Shown here one piece after another: positions 8,238 to 15,619 of a stretch of DNA of 64,000 bases (the stretch's first letter is position 1; each line of letters opens with the position of its first letter). The notes under the pieces were generated by a model. The model saw only the letters and a list, made by a program, of their open reading frames with translations, made no database searches and was not told the DNA's origin. Origin of the DNA: Streptomyces coacervatus (GTDB taxonomy: Bacteria; Actinomycetota; Actinomycetes; Streptomycetales; Streptomycetaceae). The stretch lies in NCBI RefSeq assembly GCF_029223485.1, contig NZ_JARHTP010000009.1, forward strand, positions 310,001 to 374,000, read 5' to 3'. The position numbers and the translations under genes are program-made.

Positions 8238-9635
8238 ATGACGGAGATTCTTGTGCAGGCGGCTTCGGGGGACCGGGTTCCTCCCGTGACCAGGGTGGTG
8301 GAGCACCCGGCATGGGCCGTGCTCAAGAATGCCGTGGAGCAGATCCGGCCATGGCAGTCCAAGGACGGGTCGATCGACCTCGACGCCGCGGGCGCACCCG
8401 AGCGCGCGGACGCCGAGGCGGCCGTACGGCGTGTCGTGGAGGCCGTCGAGGAGCTCTCCCCGCTGCTCCCGCACGACTGGGACTACCACGAGGCCCTGGC
8501 CAAGGACCTGCTCCGGTGGGCCGAGGGCGGCTTCCAGGTGCCCGACTTCCTCGACTCGCTGCTGGCCTTCCAGCCCGCCGCGAACCGCTCGGACGACCTG
8601 CAGCACCTGGTCGTCTTCCCGATGTACACGCAGAACGGCAACCCGGACCGCAATCTCGAGGCGGTCGTGCTGCGCATGGTCTGGCCCGACTGGCTGGCCG
8701 AGCTGGAGCGCACCCGCTACGACAACCCGCTGTTCTGCGGCATCAAGTTCGAGGACTTCACGGCCGGCTACGACACCAACTCCGCCGTCCTCTTCCCGGA
8801 GACCATCGCCGTGCGCGAGGCGCCGGAACGTTTCTCCTGGGGCGGCATCTTCTGCGACCGCGAGGCTGCACGCTTCCGTCGCGTGACCGACGCCGCCGTC
8901 GACATCCTGGGCCTGGAGCTGCCCGAGGACATCGCCGCGATGGTCCATGACCAGAAGCGCTGCGAGGAGGCCTTCGTGCTGTGGGACATGGTCCACGACC
9001 GCACCCACAGCCGCGGCGACCTGCCCTTCGACCCGTTCATGATCAAGCAGCGCCAGCCGTTCTGGATGTACGGCCTGGAGGAGCTGCGCTGCGACCTCAC
9101 CGCCTTCAAGGAGGCCGTGAAGCTGGAGGCCGACGGCGTCCCGCAGGCCCGTGACGTGCAGTACGCGGTGCTGTTCGACCGGATGTTCCGCTTCCCGGTC
9201 ACCGGCGAGCGCGTGCGCAACTACGACGGCCTCGGCGGCCAGCTCCTCTTCGCCTACCTGCACAAGCACGACGTCGTCCGCTGGACCGACAACAAGCTGT
9301 TCATCGACTGGCAGCGCGCCCCGCAGGTCACCAACCAGCTGTGCGCCGACATCGAGCAGCTCTACCGCGACGGCATCGACCGCCCCAAGCTGGTGCACTG
9401 GTTCGCCGCGTACGGGCTGGTCTCCACCTACCTCGCCCCGCACCCGGGCTCCCGCTGGGCCAAGGGCCCCGACGCCCTCGACCTGAGCCAGCCGCCGCGA
9501 AAGCTCGTCGATGACGTGCTTCCGGACGAGTTTCCCCTGAGCATGTTCTATGAGGCCCTCTCCAAGAAGCTGAAGAACGTGATCGCCGCCACGAAGGGCA
9601 TCACGGCGGAGAGTGCCGAGCGAGTCGCCGCGTGA
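8238..9635 (+). CDS. DUF6421 family protein
   Basis: The ATG at 8238 sits seven bases after GGAGG; 465 residues follow. I recognise the sequence as the streptomycete family DUF6421, whose role is unknown. The protein is soluble, without signal peptide or membrane segments, acidic, and rich in Trp, His and Asp in its middle (EAFVLWDMVHDRTHSRGDL), which could form a metal site, though no known catalytic motif is evident. It is the first gene of an operon: its TGA overlaps the GTG of the SDR gene, which in turn overlaps the aldolase gene. That tight coupling suggests a shared pathway, perhaps in amino-acid or hydroxy-acid metabolism, but this is inference. Confidence 0.85.
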   Translation: MTEILVQAASGDRVPPVTRVVEHPAWAVLKNAVEQIRPWQSKDGSIDLDAAGAPERADAEAAVRRVVEAVEELSPLLPHDWDYHEALAKDLLRWAEGGFQVPDFLDSLLAFQPAANRSDDLQHLVVFPMYTQNGNPDRNLEAVVLRMVWPDWLAELERTRYDNPLFCGIKFEDFTAGYDTNSAVLFPETIAVREAPERFSWGGIFCDREAARFRRVTDAAVDILGLELPEDIAAMVHDQKRCEEAFVLWDMVHDRTHSRGDLPFDPFMIKQRQPFWMYGLEELRCDLTAFKEAVKLEADGVPQARDVQYAVLFDRMFRFPVTGERVRNYDGLGGQLLFAYLHKHDVVRWTDNKLFIDWQRAPQVTNQLCADIEQLYRDGIDRPKLVHWFAAYGLVSTYLAPHPGSRWAKGPDALDLSQPPRKLVDDVLPDEFPLSMFYEALSKKLKNVIAATKGITAESAERVAA

Positions 9636-10435
9636 GCGACCGCGAGCACGAAGACAAGGCGCACGCTGCTCAGGAGGCGAAGAACATGGCCGGCAACGGA
9701 GCTCTCAGCGGTGCGGTGATCGCGGTGGCGGGCGCGGGCGGACCCGCCGGGCGCGCGGCACTGATCCGGCTCGCGGAGGCGGGCGCGACCGTCGTCGCCG
9801 CGGACAACGATCCCGAGCGACTCGCGGAGGCCGTGGACGCGGCCCGGTATGCGTCCGGCGGTGCCACCGTCACCGGTGAGCCCGTCGATCTGCTGGACCT
9901 GGAGTCCACCCAGGAGTGGGCCACGCACATCGAGAAGGAGTTCGGCCGGGTCGACGGCCTGGTCCACCTCGTCGGCGGCTGGCGCGGCAGCGAGACGTTC
10001 ATCAAGACCAGTCTCGACGACTGGGACTTCCTGGAGCTGCTGCTCATCCGCACTGTGCAGCACACCTCCCTCGCCTTCAGCGAGGCGCTGCAGCGCAGTG
10101 AGCGCGGCCGCTACGTCCTGATCAGCGCGGCGGGCGCGTCGAATCCGACCGCCGGCAACGCCGCGTACTCCGCGGCCAAGGCCGCCGCCGAGGCGTGGAC
10201 GCTGGCCATGGCCGACTTCTTCCGCAAGGCGGGAGGCGCCGAGGGGCCGACGTCGGCGGCTGCGATCCTGGTGGTCAAGGCGTTGGTGCACGACGCGATG
10301 CGCGCCGAGCGACCCAATGCGAAGTTCGCGGGCTTCACGGACGTCAAGGACCTGGCCGAGGCCATCACCGACGTCTGGAGCAAGACCGCCGCCGAAGTGA
10401 ACGGAAAGCGTCTGTGGCTGACCGAGAAGCCGTGA
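9632..10435 (+). CDS. SDR family NAD(P)-dependent oxidoreductase
   Basis: A Rossmann-fold short-chain dehydrogenase: glycine-rich loop AVAGAGGPAGRAAL (a variant of TGxxxGxG), acidic DN after the second strand suggesting NAD preference, LVHLVGGW in place of the usual NNAG, catalytic Ser in YVLISAAGAS and the YSAAKAAAEA box with Tyr and Lys. The substrate is unknown. Two starts are possible: GTG 9632, overlapping the previous stop as GTGA, or ATG 9686, which has AGGAGG eight bases upstream and gives a more usual N-terminus. The latter has the better ribosome site. The 3' end overlaps the aldolase start. Confidence 0.9.
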   Translation: MSDREHEDKAHAAQEAKNMAGNGALSGAVIAVAGAGGPAGRAALIRLAEAGATVVAADNDPERLAEAVDAARYASGGATVTGEPVDLLDLESTQEWATHIEKEFGRVDGLVHLVGGWRGSETFIKTSLDDWDFLELLLIRTVQHTSLAFSEALQRSERGRYVLISAAGASNPTAGNAAYSAAKAAAEAWTLAMADFFRKAGGAEGPTSAAAILVVKALVHDAMRAERPNAKFAGFTDVKDLAEAITDVWSKTAAEVNGKRLWLTEKP

Positions 10436-11502
10436 ACCCCCCGAGGACCGACGCGCGTCGCCATCACGACCCGGAGGTCCGCGGCTTCGCCAGCGACAAC
10501 TACGCCGGGGCCCACCCGGAGGTGCTCGCCGCCCTGGCCCTGGCCAACGGCGGGCACCAGGTCGCGTACGGCGAGGACGACTACACCGACAACCTCCAGA
10601 GCATCATCCGCAGCCACTTCGGTGCCACGGCGGAGGCCTTCCCGGTCTTCAACGGCACCGGCGCCAACGTCGTCGCACTCCAGGCGGTCACCGACCGCTG
10701 GGGCGCGGTGATCTGCGCCGAGAGCGCGCACATCAACGTCGACGAGGGCGGCGCCCCCGAGCGCATGGGCGGTCTGAAGCTGCTCACCGTGCCCACCCCC
10801 GACGGCAAGCTCACCCCGGAACTGATCGACAGGCAGGCGTACGGCTGGGACGACGAGCACCGCGCGATGCCGCAGGTCGTGTCGATCACCCAGAGCACGG
10901 AGCTCGGCACGCTCTACACGCCGGACGAGATCCGCGCCATCTGTGACCACGCCCATGCGCACGGCATGAAGGTGCACCTGGACGGCTCCCGGATAGCCAA
11001 CGCGGCCGCGTCCCTGAACGTCCCGATGCGGACGTTCACCAACGCGGTCGGCGTCGACATCCTCTCCCTGGGCGGGACGAAGAACGGCGCACTGTTCGGC
11101 GAGGCGGTCGTCGTCATCAACCAGGACGCCGTCAGCCACATGAAGCACCTGCGCAAGCTGTCGATGCAGCTCGCCTCCAAGATGCGTTTCGTGTCGGTGC
11201 AGTTGGAGGCCCTGCTCGCCAAGGACCTCTGGCTGCGCAACGCCCGCCACTCCAACGAGATGGCCCAGCGCCTGGCCGAGGGCGTGCACGCCGTGCACGG
11301 CGTGGAGATCCTGTACCCGGTACAGGCCAACGGGGTGTTCGCCAAGCTCCCGCACGCCGTGAGCGAGCGCCTGCAGCAGCGGTTCCGGTTCTACTTCTGG
11401 GACGAGGCCGAGGGCGTCGTGCGCTGGATGTGTGCGTTCGACACGACCGAGGAGGACGTGGACGCGTTCGTGGGGGCGCTGAAGGAGGAGATGGCACGGT
11501 AG
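10432..11502 (+). CDS. ltaE: low-specificity L-threonine aldolase (PLP)
   Basis: The 356-residue protein begins at GTG 10432 overlapping the SDR stop. It has the fold-type I PLP pattern of threonine aldolases: FASDNYAGAHPEVLAAL at the N-terminus, YGEDDYTDNLQ, the FPVFNGTGANVVAL loop, AHINVDEGGAPERMGG, the VHLDGSRIANAA region with the cofactor-binding Asp, and LSLGGTKNGALFGEA with the Schiff-base lysine (about residue 218). Family enzymes split L-threonine or L-allo-threonine into glycine and acetaldehyde and related beta-hydroxy amino acids. Co-transcription with an SDR could mean handling of the aldehyde or of a hydroxy-amino acid, which is inferred. Confidence 0.92.
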   Translation: MNPPRTDARRHHDPEVRGFASDNYAGAHPEVLAALALANGGHQVAYGEDDYTDNLQSIIRSHFGATAEAFPVFNGTGANVVALQAVTDRWGAVICAESAHINVDEGGAPERMGGLKLLTVPTPDGKLTPELIDRQAYGWDDEHRAMPQVVSITQSTELGTLYTPDEIRAICDHAHAHGMKVHLDGSRIANAAASLNVPMRTFTNAVGVDILSLGGTKNGALFGEAVVVINQDAVSHMKHLRKLSMQLASKMRFVSVQLEALLAKDLWLRNARHSNEMAQRLAEGVHAVHGVEILYPVQANGVFAKLPHAVSERLQQRFRFYFWDEAEGVVRWMCAFDTTEEDVDAFVGALKEEMAR

Positions 11503-11539
11503 CCGGCTCTGCATAGATATGCGATCGCTCGTAAAGTCA

Positions 11540-11569
11540 TTGACTGGCGGGTGATCGCATTCCTATGCT
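11540..11569 (+). promoter_or_regulatory. promoter producing a leaderless transglutaminase mRNA
   Basis: TTGACT (11540-11545) and TATGCT (11564-11569) are separated by 18 bp, a near-consensus housekeeping promoter. Initiation seven to nine bases after the -10 would fall at 11576-11578, the A of the start ATG. No Shine-Dalgarno lies before that ATG, which supports a leaderless transcript. Just upstream are two palindromes, GCATAGATATGC (11511-11522) and GCGATCGC (11521-11528). Confidence 0.7.
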
Positions 11570-11577
11570 CTGCGGAC

Positions 11578-12150
11578 ATGGAGCTCATCCAGAACACCCC
11601 AGACCTGTCCGCATACTTGGCCGCCGACGAGGTCATCGACCATGACCACCCGCTGGTGCGGGAGACCGCGGCTCGGCTCGCCAGGAAGGCGGTGGACTCG
11701 TATGCCTATGCGCGGCTGGCCTTCGAGTTCGTGCGCGACACGATCCCGCACTCGCAGGACTCCGGCGATATGCGGGTCACCTGGCGCGCCTCCGACGTCC
11801 TCGATCAGGGCACGGGCATCTGTTACGCCAAGGCGCACGCGCTGGCGGCCCTGCTGCGGGCCGAGGACATCCCGACCGCGCTCTGCTATCAGAAGTTCGA
11901 CGTGGTGCACGGCCTGGTTGCCGTGCGCTTCAACGGCGCCTGGCATCGGCAGGATCCGCGGGGCAACAAGCCGGGCGTGGACGCGCAGTTCTCCCTCGAC
12001 GGCGAGCGACTGGCCTTCGTGCCCGACCCGGAGTTCAATGAGCTGGACTATCCAGTCCTGTATGCTGAACCGCATCCCACCGTACTGAGTGTTCTCCAGG
12101 CCGCTCCCGACCGGCCGTACCTCTGGAAGACCCTCCCCACCGCACTCTGA
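11578..12150 (+). CDS. transglutaminase-like domain protein (cysteine protease fold)
   Basis: The 190-residue protein starts at ATG 11578, directly at the predicted transcription start. It carries the transglutaminase core triad: Cys in GTGICYAKAHALAALLR (about residue 82), His in DVVHGLVAVRF (about 111) and Asp in AWHRQDPRGNK (about 125). Bacterial members of this superfamily are mostly proteases or amidases rather than cross-linking enzymes; the substrate is unknown. The protein has no signal peptide. The B3/B4 gene begins 9 bp downstream, so the two are probably co-transcribed. Confidence 0.85.
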   Translation: MELIQNTPDLSAYLAADEVIDHDHPLVRETAARLARKAVDSYAYARLAFEFVRDTIPHSQDSGDMRVTWRASDVLDQGTGICYAKAHALAALLRAEDIPTALCYQKFDVVHGLVAVRFNGAWHRQDPRGNKPGVDAQFSLDGERLAFVPDPEFNELDYPVLYAEPHPTVLSVLQAAPDRPYLWKTLPTAL

Positions 12151-12159
12151 GGCAAGGCG

Positions 12160-12852
12160 ATGACTCTCTCCCTGACCGTGTCCGACGAGGTCCGCGCCCT
12201 CGCACCCGGCTTCACCCATGTCGCGATCGAGGCTGAGGGACTGGTCAACGGGCCCAGTACGCAGGAGAGTTCGGCGCTCCTGGATGACGCGGCCCGCCGT
12301 CTTGCGCTGCGCCTGGACGGGCGCGCCCCGCACGAGGACCCGCACATGGCGGCCTGGCGCGAGACCTATACGGCGTTCGGCTCCAAGCCCTCGCGCACCC
12401 GCAACTCGGCCGAGGCGCTGGCGAAGAGGGCTCTGTCGGACGTCGGACTGCCTCGCATCAATCTGCTCGTCGACCTCTACAACGCCATCAGCGTGGCCCA
12501 TCTGATCCCCGTCGGAGGCGAGGACGCCGACCGGATCCAGGGCGGCATGCGGCTCGTACGGGCCACCGGCGACGAGGACTTCGTGACCGTGGCCGGCGGC
12601 GAGGAGGTCGTCGAGCACCCCGACGCGGGCGAGGTGGTGTGGCGCGACGAGGCGGGCGTGACCTGCCGCCGCTGGAACTGGCGCCAGGGCCCGCGCACCC
12701 GCCTCACCGAACAGACGCGCTCGGGCATCTTCCTGCTGGAGAGCCTGGCGCCGATGCCCGTCGCCGAGGTCGAGCAGGCGGGGGCCGAACTCGCCGAGCT
12801 GCTGGAGAAGTTCAGCCCCGGGGCACGGATCACCGTCCACGCCCTGGAGTGA
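12160..12852 (+). CDS. B3/B4 domain protein (PheRS beta-chain editing-like)
   Basis: This 230-residue protein resembles the B3/B4 domain of the phenylalanyl-tRNA synthetase beta subunit as a free-standing unit: WRETYTAFGSKPSRTRNSAEALAKRAL followed by LPRINLLVDLYNAISVAHLIPVGGEDADR. In the synthetase this domain hydrolyses mischarged Tyr-tRNA(Phe). Stand-alone copies may edit aminoacyl-tRNAs in trans or act on free substrates, but their role is not settled. Start ATG 12160, close behind the transglutaminase gene, suggesting an operon. It converges with the acyltransferase gene with only 4 bp between stops. Confidence 0.85.
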   Translation: MTLSLTVSDEVRALAPGFTHVAIEAEGLVNGPSTQESSALLDDAARRLALRLDGRAPHEDPHMAAWRETYTAFGSKPSRTRNSAEALAKRALSDVGLPRINLLVDLYNAISVAHLIPVGGEDADRIQGGMRLVRATGDEDFVTVAGGEEVVEHPDAGEVVWRDEAGVTCRRWNWRQGPRTRLTEQTRSGIFLLESLAPMPVAEVEQAGAELAELLEKFSPGARITVHALE

Positions 12853-12856
12853 CGAT

Positions 12857-13585
12857 TCAGCGGGCCTCGGCCGCCTTCACCTCTTCGGGGGTCGGTGCCG
12901 TGCCGCCGAGATGGGCGGGCATCCACCAGGTGTCGTCCGGACCCTTGGGCCGTACCGGATAGGCGCGCTGCGCCGCCTCCAGAAGCTCCTGGACGCGCTC
13001 GCGCAGCCGCCGGGTGATGGCGCCCGCGTACTGGTCCTGGGGCGCCTCCACCGGCTCACCGACCCTGATGGTGATCGGCGTGTGGCTGCGCTTGAAGTTC
13101 TTCGGGTGGCCCTTGGTCCACAGCCGCTGAGTGCCCCACAGCGCCATCGGGATCAGTGGGACGCCGGCCTCCTGGGCCATCCGCGCGGCACCCGACTTGA
13201 AGCTCTTCAGGGTGAAGGACTGCGAGATGGTCGCCTCCGGGAAGACGCCGACGATCTCGCCGGACCGCAGCGACTGCAGCGCATGCTGGTACGCCGTCTC
13301 ACCCTGCTTGCGGTCCACCGGAATGTGCTTCATGCCGCGCATCAGCGGGCCGGAGATCCTGTGCCGGAACACCGACTCCTTCGCCATGAAGCGCACCAGG
13401 CGCTTCTGCGGCAGGGCGGCCAGGCCGTCGAAGATGAAGTCCAGATAGCTGATGTGATTGCTCACCAGCACGGCGCCGCCCGAGCGCGGAATGTTCTCCG
13501 ATCCCTTGAGGTCGATCTTGAGGTCCCAGACCTTGAACAACGTTTGGGCGAGACCGACGACGGGACGGTAGACAAGCTCAGCCAT
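12857..13585 (-). CDS. plsC: 1-acyl-sn-glycerol-3-phosphate acyltransferase family protein
   Basis: A PlsC-type acyltransferase of 242 residues. The HX4D catalytic box is in VSNHISYLDFIF, the phosphate-contact motif in FPEATISQSFTLKSFKSG, and the later IPMALWGTQRLW block is typical. These enzymes move an acyl chain to the sn-2 position of lysophosphatidate at the inner membrane face during phospholipid synthesis. The amphipathic N-terminus (VYRPVVGLAQTLFKVWDLKI) may associate with the membrane. Start ATG 13585. Streptomycetes carry several paralogues, so the symbol denotes the family rather than the main enzyme. Confidence 0.9.
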   Translation of the reverse strand: MAELVYRPVVGLAQTLFKVWDLKIDLKGSENIPRSGGAVLVSNHISYLDFIFDGLAALPQKRLVRFMAKESVFRHRISGPLMRGMKHIPVDRKQGETAYQHALQSLRSGEIVGVFPEATISQSFTLKSFKSGAARMAQEAGVPLIPMALWGTQRLWTKGHPKNFKRSHTPITIRVGEPVEAPQDQYAGAITRRLRERVQELLEAAQRAYPVRPKGPDDTWWMPAHLGGTAPTPEEVKAAEAR

Positions 13586-13769
13586 GGACGGGGTGGACCC
13601 TTCTCTCTGCCTGGATGGGTTCTCCCGGCGGGAAGTTACGCAGCCGTAGGTTTACGGCATTGCGCAGATCGTGCCCCAAGAACGAACGGGTGGCCAGTCC
13701 TGGCGCCGCAGAACGGCGAGATCCTCGTCACGTCCCTCCATTGATCCACCTCGGGCTTTTAGGCCGCCT

Positions 13770-14186
13770 TTACTCCGTACGGACCGTCACCCGCCGTACG
13801 AGCAGGTACATCTCGCAGCCCAGGCAGTACCCGAATGCGGCATTGAGGAACGCGGCGGCGAGCGCGGCGGCGGTTGCCGCGAGCCCCAGCCAGCTCGGCC
13901 CCAGCGTGAAACCGACCAGCCCCACACCGGCGAAGACCAGTCCCACCGCCTGGGCGAACCGCGGCGGCTCCGGCGACTCGAACTCGCTCGGCGGCCCGAG
14001 CCTGGGGCGTACGGCCTTGCGGAACAGCCAGCCGTACGGCGAACGGCCCACTCCGCCCGCCGCGCCCAGCGCGAACGCCAGCGTCTGCCAGGCCAGCAGC
14101 CAGGCGCTCCCGGTGATCAGCACGACCGCCAGGACGACGGTCGTCACGGTTGCCCCGAAGCGGGGCCCCCTCACATCGATGTCCAT
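13770..14186 (-). CDS. DUF4395 integral membrane protein
   Basis: The chosen ATG at 14186 begins MDIDVRGPRFGATVTTVVLA; an ATG at 14204 is an alternative. About 138 residues with roughly four membrane segments (VVLAVVLITGSAWLLAWQ, LAFALGAAGG, VGLVFAGVGLVGFTLG, LAATAAALAAAFLNAAF) and a conserved FGYCLGCEMYL near the end, where two cysteines could be redox-active. DUF4395 proteins often sit beside thioredoxin-like or sulfurtransferase genes, and here the divergent neighbour is a membrane-anchored thioredoxin starting 60 bp away. A role in membrane thiol chemistry is inferred from this pairing. Confidence 0.85.
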   Translation of the reverse strand: MDIDVRGPRFGATVTTVVLAVVLITGSAWLLAWQTLAFALGAAGGVGRSPYGWLFRKAVRPRLGPPSEFESPEPPRFAQAVGLVFAGVGLVGFTLGPSWLGLAATAAALAAAFLNAAFGYCLGCEMYLLVRRVTVRTE

Positions 14187-14246
14187 GAAGCAAGCATTCC
14201 GCATGGGAAAAGATCCAGGGGGCCGGGAATCTTTGCAGTCTCGTGA

Positions 14247-14675
14247 ATGCTTGAGCTGGTGATGACCGGACTTGTGGTGTGCGTGGTGGTGCTCATGGCG
14301 GCAAGCGCCTACGGAGTGCTTCATCGGCAGCGAAACGGGAGGGTGCGCGTGCGTGGGCGCGACGGCGGGAAGCGGCTCGGGGCGGCCGAGTTGGGCGAGG
14401 AACTCGGTGAGCGCGCCACGCTCGTGCAGTTCTCCAGCGCCTTCTGCGCACCCTGCCGGGCCACCCGACGCGTCCTCGGTGAAGTGGCCGGCATGGTCCC
14501 GGGCGTGACCCACGTCGAGATCGATGCCGAGGACCACCTGGACCTCGTGCGCGAACTCGACATCCTCAAGACCCCGACCGTGCTGGTCCTGGACGCCGAC
14601 GGTCGGGTCGTACGGCGCGCCACCGGCCTGCCGCGCAAGGCCGACGTCATCGCCGCACTGGGAGAGGCGGTTTGA
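14247..14675 (+). CDS. membrane-anchored thioredoxin family protein
   Basis: The 142-residue protein begins with one hydrophobic segment (LVMTGLVVCVVVLMAASAYG) and continues into a thioredoxin fold: TLVQFSSAFCAPCRATRRVL holds a CAPC active site in place of CGPC, and ILKTPTVLVLDADG gives the cis-proline loop. Starts at 14247 or 14262 are both possible. It would work as a thiol-disulfide exchanger attached to the membrane; which face depends on anchor orientation, which I cannot settle. It is divergent from the DUF4395 gene. TTGACT at 14723-14728 after its stop belongs to the next transcription unit. Confidence 0.88.
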   Translation: MLELVMTGLVVCVVVLMAASAYGVLHRQRNGRVRVRGRDGGKRLGAAELGEELGERATLVQFSSAFCAPCRATRRVLGEVAGMVPGVTHVEIDAEDHLDLVRELDILKTPTVLVLDADGRVVRRATGLPRKADVIAALGEAV

Positions 14676-14758
14676 CGGCTGTGATGCGGACGGTGAGGCA
14701 TCTCCCATATGCCGGAACGTACTTGACTGTGCGCACCACCTATCGTCAGCCTGACCGT

Positions 14759-14839
14759 ATGCCTACGGAACTCCTTCTCTACGGGCGGGTGCACGTCGAC
14801 CTCGCCCGCACCGCGAGCGCGCGCTGTCCGGGCTGTTGA
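14759..14839 (+). CDS. putative leader peptide, 26 aa, ending in cysteine codons
   Basis: A short frame from ATG 14759 encodes MPTELLLYGRVHVDLARTAS, then ARCPGC and a TGA. The RxHVDLxRxxSAxC pattern is the recurrent streptomycete small leader peptide placed before sulfur-related and redox genes. The two cysteine codons at the end suggest translation-coupled sensing of Cys-tRNA, as shown for Cys-rich upstream ORFs in mycobacteria. TTGACT (14723-14728) and CAGCCT (14747-14752), 18 bp apart, would start transcription at about the ATG, making the peptide leaderless. The flavin reductase begins 44 bp after its stop. Confidence 0.72.
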   Translation: MPTELLLYGRVHVDLARTASARCPGC

Positions 14840-14883
14840 GCAGTCACGGTCCGCTCGCCCCCTCTTCGCAGAAGGACAACTCC

Positions 14884-15399
14884 ATGACGGCCACGCCCGA
14901 CCTCGGCACCCGTACCCCTCAGCTCGCCTCTCCCGACCTGCTGCGCTCCGTCTTCCGGCGGCATGCGGCAGGAGTCGCCGTGATCACCGCGCGAGGCGAC
15001 GCCGGCCCGGTCGGCTTCACCGCCACCTCCCTCACCTCCGTCTCCGCCGAACCCCCGCTGCTGTCCTTCGGGATCAGCACCGGAGCCTCCAGCTGGCCGG
15101 CGATATCCGAGACGGACCACATCGGCGTCCACATACTCGGCGACCATCAGCAGGAGCTGGCCGCCACGTTCGCCAGGAGCGGCGCCGACCGCTTCGGTGC
15201 CCCCACCGCTTGGCGTACGGGCCCGGAAGGCGTTCCCGTCCTCGATGACGTCCTGGCCTGGCTGGTGTGCCGGGTCGTCGGCCGCGTCCCCGCCGGGGAG
15301 CACCGCATCGTGCTGGCCGAGGTCGTGCTCGGCGACCCCACGGGCCCCGGTCGTCCCCTCCTCTACCACCAGGGGCGGTTCAACGGCCTGCGCGACTGA
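14884..15399 (+). CDS. flavin reductase family protein (FMN-binding split barrel)
   Basis: From ATG 14884 (AAGGA eight bases upstream) 171 residues follow. The flavin-binding split-barrel pattern is clear: LRSVFRRHAAGVAVITARGD, GFTATSLTSVSAEPPLLSFGI (the FMN-contact T/S cluster), DHIGVHILGDHQQELAATFA and the closing RPLLYHQGRFNGL. Family members reduce free FMN or FAD with NAD(P)H and pass it to a partner monooxygenase. The Cys leader peptide upstream links it to sulfur status; a role in reduced-flavin supply to sulfonate or other sulfur-compound oxygenases is possible but unproven. Confidence 0.9.
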   Translation: MTATPDLGTRTPQLASPDLLRSVFRRHAAGVAVITARGDAGPVGFTATSLTSVSAEPPLLSFGISTGASSWPAISETDHIGVHILGDHQQELAATFARSGADRFGAPTAWRTGPEGVPVLDDVLAWLVCRVVGRVPAGEHRIVLAEVVLGDPTGPGRPLLYHQGRFNGLRD

Positions 15400-15473
15400 C
15401 CGCCGGCCGGCTCGCCCTGCGAAGCGGTCGAGTTCCGATTACGCTGCGTTGCAAAGGTCACAGTTCAAAGCGC

Positions 15474-15502
15474 TTGCTTAGCGGGCATGAACTGGGTGTA
15501 CT
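15474..15502 (+). promoter_or_regulatory. candidate etfBA promoter with palindrome at -35
   Basis: TTGCTT (15474-15479) and TGTACT (15497-15502) are 17 bp apart. The palindrome AAGCGCTT (15468-15475) overlaps the -35, a position suited to repression. About 110 nt of untranslated leader would follow, including a perfect 8-bp hairpin TGCTGCCT / AGGCAGCA (15567-15574 with 15581-15588, 6-nt loop) 31 bases before the etfB start. Assignment is by eye. Confidence 0.4.
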
Positions 15503-15619
15503 GACGAGTAATATTTCGCTCGGAGCGCGGGTCGCCCCGATCGGGATCGGCCGCTTGAGGCGCCTATGCTGCCTGAAAGTAGGCAGCACCGAAATGACGA
15601 TTGCAGTAGGAGAGCCGGC

